From: Sphingosinicella sp041621755
Lineage (GTDB): Bacteria > Pseudomonadota > Alphaproteobacteria > Sphingomonadales > Sphingomonadaceae
Direction of reading: 5' to 3'
DNA length: 64,000 nucleotides
Assembly (NCBI GenBank): GCA_041621755.1
Contig: JBFKAE010000001.1
Location: forward strand, 1-64,000
Shown here: positions 1-7,743 of the stretch, piece after piece
How the letters are laid out: every line of letters begins with the position of its first letter
How positions within the stretch are numbered: the stretch's first letter is position 1
The notes under the pieces: model-generated
Told to the model about the DNA's origin: nothing
What the model saw: the letters and a program-made list of their open reading frames with translations, nothing else
The model's database searches: none
Made by a program: the position numbers and the translations under genes

Positions 1-2267
1 CGGCGACCGACATGATCGGCGGGTCCGACCAGACCATCCTTTTCCATGCGCTCGATCAACCGCGCAGCATTGTTATAGCCGACGCGCAATTGTCGTTGCA
101 AATAGCTGGTCGAAGCCTTCTGGCTTTCGGCGACGACCTGGATGGCGCTGCGATACAGGTTCGATTCGGCGTCGTCTTCGTCGATCGGCAGGCCGAACTG
201 GTCCTCGCCGGGTTCGGGTTCCTCGGTCACCGCCGAAACATAATCCGGCGTGCCCTGCGTGCGCCAATGGTCGGCGACGCGTTCGACCTCTTCATCCGAC
301 ACGAACGGGCCGTGGATACGCGAAATCTGCTTGCCACCGGGCATATAGAGCATGTCGCCCTTGCCAAGCAGCTGTTCAGCGCCCTGCTCGCCAAGAATGG
401 TCCGCGAATCGATTTTTGACGTAACCGAAAAGCTGATTCGCGTCGGCAGGTTCGCCTTGATGACGCCGGTGATGACATCGACCGACGGGCGCTGCGTCGC
501 CATGATCAGGTGGATCCCCGCCGCGCGCGCCTTTTGCGCCAGCCGCTGGATCAGGAATTCAACCTCCTTGCCCGCCGTCATCATCAGGTCGGCAAGTTCG
601 TCAACGACGACAACAATCAGCGGCAGCGTATCGAAATCGAGCGTTTCGGTTTCATAGATTGGCTGGTTGGTCTCGCTGTCATAGCCGGTGTGAACGCGGC
701 GCACGAACGGCTCGCCGCTGGCCTTGGCTTCGCGCACCTTGATGTTGAAACCGCTTAAGGAGCGCACATTGACCGACGCCATCATGCGATAGCGTTCTTC
801 CATCTGCTCTACCGCCCATTTCAACGCGCGGATCGCCTTTGGCGGCTCCGTGACAACAGGCGAAAGCAAATGCGGGATGCCATCATAGACGCTGAGTTCG
901 AGCATCTTCGGGTCGATCATGATGAGACGGCATTCGTCGGGCGTCAGCCGATAAAGCAGCGACAAGATCATCGCATTCAGACCAACCGATTTGCCCGATC
1001 CCGTCGTCCCGGCGATCAACAGATGCGGCATGGGCGCAAGATCGGCAATCACAGGTTCGCCGCCTATATCCTTGCCCAGCACGATGGGCAACGCAGCCGC
1101 CTGCTTTTCAAAGGCATCGGATTCAAGCATTTCGGAGAGCACGACCATTTCGCGCTTAGCGTTCGGCAATTCAATGCCGATGACGTTGCGACCGGGGACA
1201 ACGGCAACGCGTGCTGAAACCGCGGACATTGACCGCGCAATATCGTCGGCAAGGCCGATGACGCGGCTCGATTTGATGCCGGGCGCGGGTTCAAGCTCGT
1301 ACATGGTGACGACAGGGCCGGGACGGACCTCGACGATTTCGCCGTCTACGCCAAAATCCTGCAACACGGATTCAAGCAGGCGTGCATTTTGTTCAAGGCT
1401 CGCCGCGTCAATTTTACGTCCCGAACTTTTCTTTGCAGGCGCAAGCAAGGCAAGCGCCGGCAGGACATAGGAATCGCGCAGATCGAGCCGTGATTGCTTT
1501 TCCTTTTTGGCGCGCTTTGATGGCGCGGCAGTCTTGGCGTCGGCGACGATGCGCTTGCGCGGAGCCGCCGCCGTGCCGCTCGCATCCTGCTGTTGCGTCG
1601 GTTTGCGCGGCAATGTGCGGGGCTTTGCCAGCCCTGCGCGCTCGGCGCTTCTTTCGGCAAGTCTTTCACGTAGCGCCAACCAGTCTTCGCGATCCACGCC
1701 AAGGCCCCAGAAGAAGAGCCCGATCGCACAAAGGACAAGCATGACACCGATCGGCAATAATACCGCCAGCGGGCTGATATTGGCTGGCAACAACGCCGCA
1801 GCGGCTTCGGGCAGCCGCGCCAGCAGCAGCCCGGCGATACCGCCTGCGCCCGCAGGGAGCGCCGAAAGCCATTCGCGTCCCGGTAATGCAAGGACGGTCG
1901 CCGCAAGCAGCACCGCAGAAAGCGTTGCGAGCACATAGCGCTTCCAGGCCTCGATACCGCGTCTGCGCACCAGACGGAGGCCAATGACAGCAGTCACGGG
2001 AACAAGCATCGCACTTGCAAGACCAAAAAGTTGCAGCAACAGGTCCGCGACATAGGCGCCAGGCGTACCCATCCAGTTTTCCGGTGCGAATGCGGTGACC
2101 CGGTTGAATGAGGCGTCACCGCTGTCATAGCTGGCCAGCGCCAGCAAAAGGAAAATCGCGAGCAGCACCAGCACGACGCCGCCCGCCATGACGAGCGCCC
2201 GTTCAATCGCCGTGACCCAGCTTTGTGGTAACAGCGCTGCGTGTTTTGCTGATGTGCCTCTCGGCAT
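1..2267 (-). CDS. ftsK: DNA translocase FtsK (3' end cut by window)
   Basis: Hexameric septal DNA pump that segregates chromosome termini and activates XerCD at dif. About 755 residues are in the window. The N-terminus carries several hydrophobic membrane segments (roughly residues 25-180), followed by a short basic linker. The RecA-like motor has Walker A GTTGSGKS at about residues 420-427 (bases 987-1010), the downstream MIDPKMLELSVYDG signature, and Walker B LIVVVVDELADL at about bases 585-620. The C-terminal gamma winged-helix domain (RIHGPFVSDEEVERVADHW, then YNNAARLIERMEKDGLV) is nearly complete, so only a few residues lie beyond base 1. The ATG at 2267-2265 is chosen because the membrane domain follows directly. 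A host housekeeping gene with no sign of transfer. Confidence 0.96.
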   Translation of the reverse strand, partial: MPRGTSAKHAALLPQSWVTAIERALVMAGGVVLVLLAIFLLLALASYDSGDASFNRVTAFAPENWMGTPGAYVADLLLQLFGLASAMLVPVTAVIGLRLVRRRGIEAWKRYVLATLSAVLLAATVLALPGREWLSALPAGAGGIAGLLLARLPEAAAALLPANISPLAVLLPIGVMLVLCAIGLFFWGLGVDREDWLALRERLAERSAERAGLAKPRTLPRKPTQQQDASGTAAAPRKRIVADAKTAAPSKRAKKEKQSRLDLRDSYVLPALALLAPAKKSSGRKIDAASLEQNARLLESVLQDFGVDGEIVEVRPGPVVTMYELEPAPGIKSSRVIGLADDIARSMSAVSARVAVVPGRNVIGIELPNAKREMVVLSEMLESDAFEKQAAALPIVLGKDIGGEPVIADLAPMPHLLIAGTTGSGKSVGLNAMILSLLYRLTPDECRLIMIDPKMLELSVYDGIPHLLSPVVTEPPKAIRALKWAVEQMEERYRMMASVNVRSLSGFNIKVREAKASGEPFVRRVHTGYDSETNQPIYETETLDFDTLPLIVVVVDELADLMMTAGKEVEFLIQRLAQKARAAGIHLIMATQRPSVDVITGVIKANLPTRISFSVTSKIDSRTILGEQGAEQLLGKGDMLYMPGGKQISRIHGPFVSDEEVERVADHWRTQGTPDYVSAVTEEPEPGEDQFGLPIDEDDAESNLYRSAIQVVAESQKASTSYLQRQLRVGYNNAARLIERMEKDGLVGPADHVGR

Positions 2268-2629
2268 GAAACGTTTGACCCTCTCGTCATGCTTGCCGGT
2301 CCCTGTCCGGCTGTTCGCGCAACAGATTGAGTCCGCAACCGCTCCGGGTCAAGCGATTGCAGCGCAGAAACAAGAAAAAGCGGCCGAAGTTTTACCTTCG
2401 ACCGCCAGTATTGGTACCCGAAATGGGTCCGAGCGAGCTTGAAGCACACATGTGCCTCGATGCGCTCCTTTCACGAACCGTGCCAGTTTGAGGCGCAGTT
2501 TTTGCCGAAATTAGGTCCAAAATAGCACAATATTTAAGCTGTGGATTCGCACTGATTAAAAATTAGTCACATTACATCGCGTCAAGTCGCCGCTTCCCGC
2601 GCCGCGCTGCAACAATTAAGGTGGCAGGC
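2268..2629. promoter_or_regulatory. Divergent intergenic region between ftsK and the ubiH-like gene
   Basis: About 360 bp without a convincing gene. It must hold the promoters of both divergent neighbours. The half next to the monooxygenase is clearly AT-richer (about 2510-2580), as expected for a promoter, and contains an imperfect palindrome TGATTAAAAATTAGTCA at 2553-2569. I could not fix a -35/-10 pair. Confidence 0.35.
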
Positions 2630-3862
2630 ATGACCAAAGCCGGAAGCAATCAAAACACGTACGATGTCATCGTCATTGGCGGCGGGCTTGTCGGCATGAC
2701 GACAGCGCTCGCGCTCGCCATATCGGGTATTCGCAGCGCGGTCATCGATGCCGCCGATCTTGATACGACTTTTGCTGCCGGGTTCGACGGTCGCGCTTCG
2801 GCCATCGCCAGCGCATCGTGGCGGATGCTCGATGTGCTTGGCCTTGAAGCCGAGCTTGCGGGCAAGGGCTGCGCGATCAATGAGATCCGCGTTACCGATG
2901 GCCTGTCGCCCCTGCATCTGCATTTCGATGGCAGCAGCACGGATGGCGAACCCCTCGGCCACATGTTTGAAAACCGCCATTTGCGCGCTGCGCTCATTGC
3001 GCGCGGTCGTGCCAGTGACATGATCGACATTATCGCCCCGGCACGCGTCCAGCATATCGACCGTGCCGAAGCGCGGGTCACGGTCAGACTGGAAGGCGGG
3101 CAAACATTATATGCGCCCCTGTTGGTCGCGGCCGACGGACGGCGTTCGTTCGTCCGCGAGCAGGCGGGAATCAGGGTCGCAAACTGGCGTTACGCACAAA
3201 CCGCCATTGTCGGCATGATCGAACACGAAATCCCGCACGGCAACGTCGCCCTTGAACTGTTTTATCCCGCCGGGCCGTTCGCTATCCTGCCGATGCAACC
3301 GGGAACACGCTCGGCCATCGTCTGGACGGTCGATGAAAAAGATGCTGCAGCGACGCTCGCATTGCCCGAACGCGCGTTTGTCGCCGAAATCGACAAGCGC
3401 GTCGGTGGCCTTCTCGGGGCGATCACACTTGCAGCGAAGCCAAGCTCATATCCGCTCGGCTTCCATCACGCCGAACGCTATACCGATCACCGCCTCGCGC
3501 TTGTCGGCGACAGCGCCCACGGCATTCATCCGATCGCAGGGCAAGGATTGAACATGGGCATGCGCGACGCCGCGGCATTTGCCGAAGTGATCGCCGGGGC
3601 TGCAAGGCTTGGCCTTGATCCCGGCGGCCCCGACGTGCTGGCGCGTTACCAACGCTGGCGCGGTTTTGACAATATGGCGGTCGCTGCATCAACGGACATC
3701 CTCAATCGCCTGTTCGCGATCCCGGCGCGTCCGGTTGCAAGCATTCGTCGCCTTGGCCTTGCCGCCGTCAACAAGATGCCGCCATTGAAGCGCTTTTTCA
3801 TGGCCGAGGCGCGCGGCGCATCGGGCGACCTGCCGGCGCTGTTGCGCGGCGAGCAGCCTTAG
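2630..3862 (+). CDS. UbiH/VisC/COQ6-family FAD-dependent monooxygenase
   Basis: Flavoprotein aromatic hydroxylase of the family that hydroxylates the ubiquinone ring. The N-terminal dinucleotide motif VIGGGLVGM, the mid-protein AADGRRSFVR (DG motif) and the C-terminal signature LVGDSAHGIHPIAGQGLNMG (GD motif) are in canonical order, and the length (410 aa) is normal. An in-frame GTG lies 9 bases upstream (2621); the ATG at 2630 is preferred because AAGG lies about 8 bases before it. Which ring position it hydroxylates (UbiH, UbiF, UbiI or UbiL type) cannot be told from this alone. Host chromosomal gene, divergent from ftsK and convergent with the Trm112-like gene. Confidence 0.88.
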   Translation: MTKAGSNQNTYDVIVIGGGLVGMTTALALAISGIRSAVIDAADLDTTFAAGFDGRASAIASASWRMLDVLGLEAELAGKGCAINEIRVTDGLSPLHLHFDGSSTDGEPLGHMFENRHLRAALIARGRASDMIDIIAPARVQHIDRAEARVTVRLEGGQTLYAPLLVAADGRRSFVREQAGIRVANWRYAQTAIVGMIEHEIPHGNVALELFYPAGPFAILPMQPGTRSAIVWTVDEKDAAATLALPERAFVAEIDKRVGGLLGAITLAAKPSSYPLGFHHAERYTDHRLALVGDSAHGIHPIAGQGLNMGMRDAAAFAEVIAGAARLGLDPGGPDVLARYQRWRGFDNMAVAASTDILNRLFAIPARPVASIRRLGLAAVNKMPPLKRFFMAEARGASGDLPALLRGEQP

Positions 3863-4041
3863 TCGGTTTCGATCTCGCGCGCTTCCTCGATCACCATCAC
3901 CGGCACGCCATCACGCACCGGATAGGCAAGACCCGCCGCCTTGCTGATCAATTCCTGAGCTTCACGGTCATAGACAAGCGGCGTCTTGGTCAGCGGGCAG
4001 ACCAGTATTTCAAGCAGGCGGGGATCAATCTCTGTGGTCAT
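3859..4041 (-). CDS. Trm112 family protein
   Basis: Small protein of about 60 residues with the family signature LLEILVCPLTKTPLVYD and AGLAYPVRDGVPVM. Bacterial Trm112-like proteins are short folds with no assigned enzymatic role; eukaryotic Trm112 activates methyltransferases. An upstream in-frame ATG pair (4077/4074) would add 12 residues but overlap the LON-domain gene; 4041 matches the usual family length, though neither start has a good ribosome site. The 3' end overlaps the end of the convergent monooxygenase gene by 4 bases. Probably cotranscribed with the LON-domain gene upstream. Confidence 0.85.
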   Translation of the reverse strand: MTTEIDPRLLEILVCPLTKTPLVYDREAQELISKAAGLAYPVRDGVPVMVIEEAREIETD

Positions 4042-4045
4042 GACA

Positions 4046-4684
4046 TCAGTGCAGGATTGCTCCGCCTCGCTCATCATCGGGACCGGACAGCGCCATCAGC
4101 GCGGACAAGGTCGCAGCGCGCGCAGGTACACTCTCCGCTTCAAGCAGCGCCTGTTTCTCCGCCGGGTCGAACGGGCACACCGAGGCGAGTGAATTGATCA
4201 GCGATTCATCGTCGGCATTCGACACCGCATCCCAGTCCGCCGACAGATTCTGTGCATCAAGATAGGTTCGGAGCGCGTCTTCAAGCTCAGCGCGCATGGC
4301 CGGTCTCAGTGGCTCGGGGTTACCAAAATCACTGGAAAAATCCGCATAGTCCGCGATCACCTGCCGATAAGGCGTTTCGACGTCGACCTCGCGCACAATG
4401 CGAAATCGTGTCAGGCCCGAAAGCACGATGGTAAAGCGCCCGTTGCCCGGATCGGCAAATTGCGTGATCCGCCCCAATCCGCCTACCTCGTAGAGTTCGT
4501 CCACACCCTTTGTCTGGACCATCCCGATCAAACGCTCGCCACCCATGACGTCCTTTACCATAGCAAGGTAGCGCGGTTCGAAAATATTGAGCGGCAATTG
4601 CGCTCGTGGCAGGACCAGCGCGCCGTCGAGCGGGAATACCGGAATCTGGCGTGGCAGCGCATTGGCGCCGAATATCTTGCTCAT
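4046..4684 (-). CDS. LON substrate-binding domain protein
   Basis: 212-residue stand-alone LON N-terminal domain, without the ATPase or protease parts of Lon. The beginning is typical of the family (QIPVFPLDGALVLPRAQLPL, then IFEPRYLAMVKD), followed by GMVQ and the mid-domain GLGRITQF. The C-terminal third is helical, as in Lon. Its role is unknown; such proteins are presumed to bind substrate proteins. It lies between the Trm112-like and thioredoxin-like genes, all on the minus strand, in an arrangement I recall from other sphingomonads. Confidence 0.88.
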   Translation of the reverse strand: MSKIFGANALPRQIPVFPLDGALVLPRAQLPLNIFEPRYLAMVKDVMGGERLIGMVQTKGVDELYEVGGLGRITQFADPGNGRFTIVLSGLTRFRIVREVDVETPYRQVIADYADFSSDFGNPEPLRPAMRAELEDALRTYLDAQNLSADWDAVSNADDESLINSLASVCPFDPAEKQALLEAESVPARAATLSALMALSGPDDERGGAILH

Positions 4685-4714
4685 GCCCGGTCCCCTGTCA
4701 TGCCCGGCCTGTTA

Positions 4715-5665
4715 TCAGGTAAACAGGATTGCCGACAACTTGCGCCGCATATCGCGCGCCCAGTCGTCCTCAAGCCCGACAGCTGCAATCAGCTTTAACA
4801 GCTCGTCGCGGGCCGCATTCTCGTTCCACCCCGGCGCCTTGGCAATGATGTGGAGCAAATGCTCCGCCGCGCCATCCCTGTCACCGTGGGACGCCAACGC
4901 ACCGGCAAGCTCGAGACGCTTGGCATGATCGTCGGGACTGGATTCGACCGTCGCACGCAAGGCAGCGACCGCGCTGTCAGGGACGCGGTTTTTCCTGAGC
5001 GCTATTGCAGCGCGCACCTGCTGCACAAGCGCCGATCCGCCCTCGGCAGGCACAGCCGCAATCGCCGCCTCTGCCTCATCCGTGCGATCCTGTTCAAGCA
5101 GCGCCCGCGCCAGCCCCGCGGCATGATCCTCATCGTCGGGCAGTTCCGTTACAAGCGCCCGGTAAATCTGTTCGGCCTGCGCGTAGTCTCCGGCCTCAAG
5201 CGCAGCCGCAGCCGCCTCGGCATAGCTTGCAAGCTGTTCATCCTTGCCATTTGCCGGCCCCTGTTCGCCAAGCGGCAGTTGCGGCAAAATCTCGTCGAGA
5301 AATTTTTTCAGCTCGCCTTCGCTGCGCGCCGGCGTCAAATCGGCAATCGGCTGGCCCTGGAAAATCGCATAGACCGTCGGAATCGATTGCACGCGAAATT
5401 GCGCGGCGATGCTTTGATTCTTGTCGACGTCGATCTTCACAAGCCGCACGCCCTTGTCGGCATAATCCGCCGCGACTTTCTCGAGAACCGGGCCAAGCTG
5501 CTTGCACGGGCCGCACCATTCGGCCCAGAAATCAAGAATAACGAGCGCCGAGGCCGACGCATCAATAACGTCGCGCTTGAACGCTTCAATCGAGGCGCGT
5601 TCTGCTTCCGGGGTGCTGATCGCTGCTGCCAATGCCTGCTCCTTTGTCGATTCTGTCAGACCCAT
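4715..5665 (-). CDS. Thioredoxin-fold/TPR co-chaperone, YbbN/CnoX-like
   Basis: 316 residues. The N-terminal thioredoxin domain keeps the active site WCGPC (residues about 50-54), with the following KIDVDKNQSIAAQFRVQSIPT giving the cis-proline motif. The rest is an alpha-helical TPR-like region, as in YbbN/CnoX, which binds unfolding proteins and hands them to chaperones. Many YbbN proteins have lost the CXXC, but here it is intact, so redox activity is possible. A longer in-frame start exists at 5746. The ATG at 5665 is preferred because AAGGAA lies 8 bases upstream of it. First gene of the minus-strand row that continues with the LON-domain and Trm112-like genes. Confidence 0.87.
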   Translation of the reverse strand: MGLTESTKEQALAAAISTPEAERASIEAFKRDVIDASASALVILDFWAEWCGPCKQLGPVLEKVAADYADKGVRLVKIDVDKNQSIAAQFRVQSIPTVYAIFQGQPIADLTPARSEGELKKFLDEILPQLPLGEQGPANGKDEQLASYAEAAAAALEAGDYAQAEQIYRALVTELPDDEDHAAGLARALLEQDRTDEAEAAIAAVPAEGGSALVQQVRAAIALRKNRVPDSAVAALRATVESSPDDHAKRLELAGALASHGDRDGAAEHLLHIIAKAPGWNENAARDELLKLIAAVGLEDDWARDMRRKLSAILFT

Positions 5666-5819
5666 ATGGGCATTTCCTTGCCACAGTCCAACCCCCCGCC
5701 AAATAAGATCGGGATGATATCCGTCCGAATCCTCTTGCACGGTCACATTACACCATGCTAGCAGCCGCCGACCTCAGGCGAGGCAGTCACCCGTGACCGC
5801 CCTTTCGCCACAAGCCCGA

Positions 5820-5894
5820 GCGGGCGTAGCTCAGGGGTAGAGCACAACCTTGCCAAGGTTGGGGTCGAGGGTTCGAATCCCTTCGCCCGCTCCA
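5820..5894 (+). tRNA. tRNA-Gly (anticodon GCC), probable ICE attachment site
   Basis: Cloverleaf is complete: acceptor GCGGGCG (5820-5826) pairs with CGCCCGC (5884-5890), anticodon stem CAACC/GGTTG (5845-5849 with 5857-5861), loop TTGCCAA with anticodon GCC at 5852-5854, T arm with GGTTCGAATCC, and CCA encoded at 5892-5894. The ICE backbone begins directly downstream, so the 3' half of this gene is the likely attB/attL core, a common target of tyrosine integrases. The matching right-end repeat is not in the window. Confidence 0.95.
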
Positions 5895-6422
5895 GTTTTA
5901 TTCGGAAAATCAGCAGGTTAGGCTAATCGGCGCTCAGCCGATCTGGCTGCCTTTTGGCCGGTATCCCACCAGTATACCACCGATCAACGTTCGAATTTTC
6001 TTGGGGAAAGTATTCCCCTGAGCCGGAGCCGCTGCGCGGTCTCCGACTACCCCTTCATGCGGGGACACCCCGCAACGCCCCGAGAATCGGAGCGGGGCTG
6101 ATGCCGCGCTCTGTTCCGCAGGCCTGTCGGCCCGCTCCTGAGGGCGCGGCGTTTGATGAAAAGGCCCCGCGCGCACTCTGAGCCGGCGGTCATGGTTTCC
6201 TGTGCAGGCCTAGAAAGACGACAAGCCCCGCCTTTCCGCCTGCACGAGCATGACATCGATCTCCGCCTCCTTTCAGGGTGCAGCTTCTTACTTTGGCATT
6301 CTCGCTGGCCGCTCGCGCCATCCACAGCGTGGGCAAGTGAGAGTCAGAGGATGGCGGGCTTCGCCGTGACGGGATGAGGGTCGAGAGAGAGGCTCCCGGC
6401 CGCCCGTCGTGGAGGTTTCCCC
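5895..6422. other. ICE left end, non-coding, with short direct repeats
   Basis: About 530 bp between the tRNA and the first ICE gene with no supported gene. Two near-identical 9-mers, TATCCCACC (5962-5970) and TATACCACC (5973-5981), lie 11 bp apart close to the tRNA and could be integrase arm-binding sites. The last 85 bp form the leader shared with the ParB-like gene. Confidence 0.4.
6336..6420 (+). promoter_or_regulatory. Leader element, copy 1 (before the DUF932 gene)
   Basis: The sequence from AAGTGAGAG to the ribosome site, including GTGACGGG, GAGAGAGGCTCCCGG and CGCCCGTC, recurs in front of the ParB-like gene at 7665-7743. GACGGG (6368-6373) can pair with CCCGTC just before the GGAGG ribosome site, giving a hairpin that could control translation. 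Confidence 0.5.
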
Positions 6423-7616
6423 ATGAATATGCAGGTTCTCGATGCCCGCCGCGATGCGAGTGGCGGCTACAAGGTCGATGTATCACGCGGTCAACGGATC
6501 GGTCGGGTTTCGTCGGAGTGGTTCTCGCGCCCCGATGACGAACGGTTTCTCTCGCTTGGCGATCTGGCCCGATCCGTGCGCGGGCGTTCGGAACGCAGTC
6601 GGACCCGCGTCGTCGAAAGCGCGCTCATCCATGTCGAGGCTAGCCGTAACGATCCTGAGCGTCTGGCGCTGATCCTGCCCGGCGCAGACGCGCCGGTCAC
6701 TCCGACACACTGGAGCTTCGGCCAGTTGGCAAGCCAAGTTGGCGCGCCCGCTGCCTATCTTCGTCAGCTTCCAGCGCCGCTTGCGGCGATCAACCTGCAA
6801 TATGGTCTCACCTCGCACCGGGCCGAGCAGATCAAGACGCTGGAAACCGATAACGGCAGACTTGAACTGCGCGCCGTGACCGGCCCTGACTATGGCCGGA
6901 TTTACGACCATGAGCTCGTCGAAGCGGTGCAGAAGATCGCCGGGAACGGCACCGGCGATACCCGCTGGAAGGTGCCGGGCATGCTCGACTGGTCGACGGG
7001 CATCTACAATCCGCGCGTCGACATCACCCGCGACACGACCACGCTTTATGCCTCAGACCGCGACGTGTTCCTGTTCCTGGTCGACGATCTCAATCCGATC
7101 GAGGCCGGACGTCTGCCTGACGGGTCGCCCGATCTTTATTTCCGGGGCTTCTACTGCTGGAACTCCGAAGTCGGGGCGAAGACGCTGGGCATGGCGAGCT
7201 TCTACCTGCGTGCCGTCTGCCAGAACCGAAACCTGTGGGGCGTGGAGGACTTCGAGGAAATCAGCATCCGGCATAGCAAGTATGCGGCGAACCGCTTTGC
7301 CCACGAAGCCGCACCGGCGCTGGAAGGCTTCGCCAACTCCTCACCCCAGCCGTTCGTCAACGGCATCAAGGCGGCGCGCGAGCGGATTGTCGCCCGCACC
7401 GATGAAGACCGCAGCGACTTCCTGCGGGCGCGCGGGTTCTCCAAGGCCGAAACTGGCAAGATCATCGAGACGGTGCTGGCCGAGGAAGGCCGCCCGCCGG
7501 AATCGATCTTCGACTTCGTGCAGGGCATCACGGCGCTGGCTCGCGACAAGGCGCACCAGGATGCCCGCCTCGATATGGAGGGCAAAGCCAAGAAGCTGCT
7601 CGACCGGGTCCACTGA
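6423..7616 (+). CDS. DUF932 domain protein
   Basis: 397 residues with features of the DUF932 family found on plasmids, phages and ICEs: internal FGQLASQVGAPAAYLRQLP, ELRAVTGPDYGRIYDHELV and the C-terminal FYLRAVCQNRNLWGVEDFEE block. The function is not established; related phage and plasmid proteins are thought to act in DNA metabolism or recombination. The start is well set by GGAGG (6411-6415) 7 bases upstream of the ATG. First ICE gene after the tRNA, and it shares its 5' leader with the next gene, which suggests coregulation. Confidence 0.85.
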   Translation: MNMQVLDARRDASGGYKVDVSRGQRIGRVSSEWFSRPDDERFLSLGDLARSVRGRSERSRTRVVESALIHVEASRNDPERLALILPGADAPVTPTHWSFGQLASQVGAPAAYLRQLPAPLAAINLQYGLTSHRAEQIKTLETDNGRLELRAVTGPDYGRIYDHELVEAVQKIAGNGTGDTRWKVPGMLDWSTGIYNPRVDITRDTTTLYASDRDVFLFLVDDLNPIEAGRLPDGSPDLYFRGFYCWNSEVGAKTLGMASFYLRAVCQNRNLWGVEDFEEISIRHSKYAANRFAHEAAPALEGFANSSPQPFVNGIKAARERIVARTDEDRSDFLRARGFSKAETGKIIETVLAEEGRPPESIFDFVQGITALARDKAHQDARLDMEGKAKKLLDRVH

Positions 7617-7664
7617 GCCCGGACCATATCGGTGTTTCTCCAGCGCGGCGCTGCCTTCTCCGAA

Positions 7665-7743
7665 AGTGAGAGGGCGGCGCTTCGCTTCGTGACGGGTCGA
7701 GGCCGAGAGAAAGGCTCCCGGCGGCCCGTGATGGAGAAACCTC
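7665..7743 (+). promoter_or_regulatory. Leader element, copy 2 (before the ParB-like gene)
   Basis: Second copy of the leader seen at 6336-6420: AAGTGAGAG, then GTGACGGG, GAGAGAAAGGCTCCCGG and GGCCCGTG before the GGAG ribosome site. The half-sites around the central CTCCCGGC core are conserved while the sequence between them drifts, which is how a structured RNA leader would look. Confidence 0.5.

Noticed and set aside
1346..1984. 212-codon minus-strand ORF overlapping ftsK
   Set aside because: Shadow frame of ftsK; the ftsK frame has all family motifs in order.
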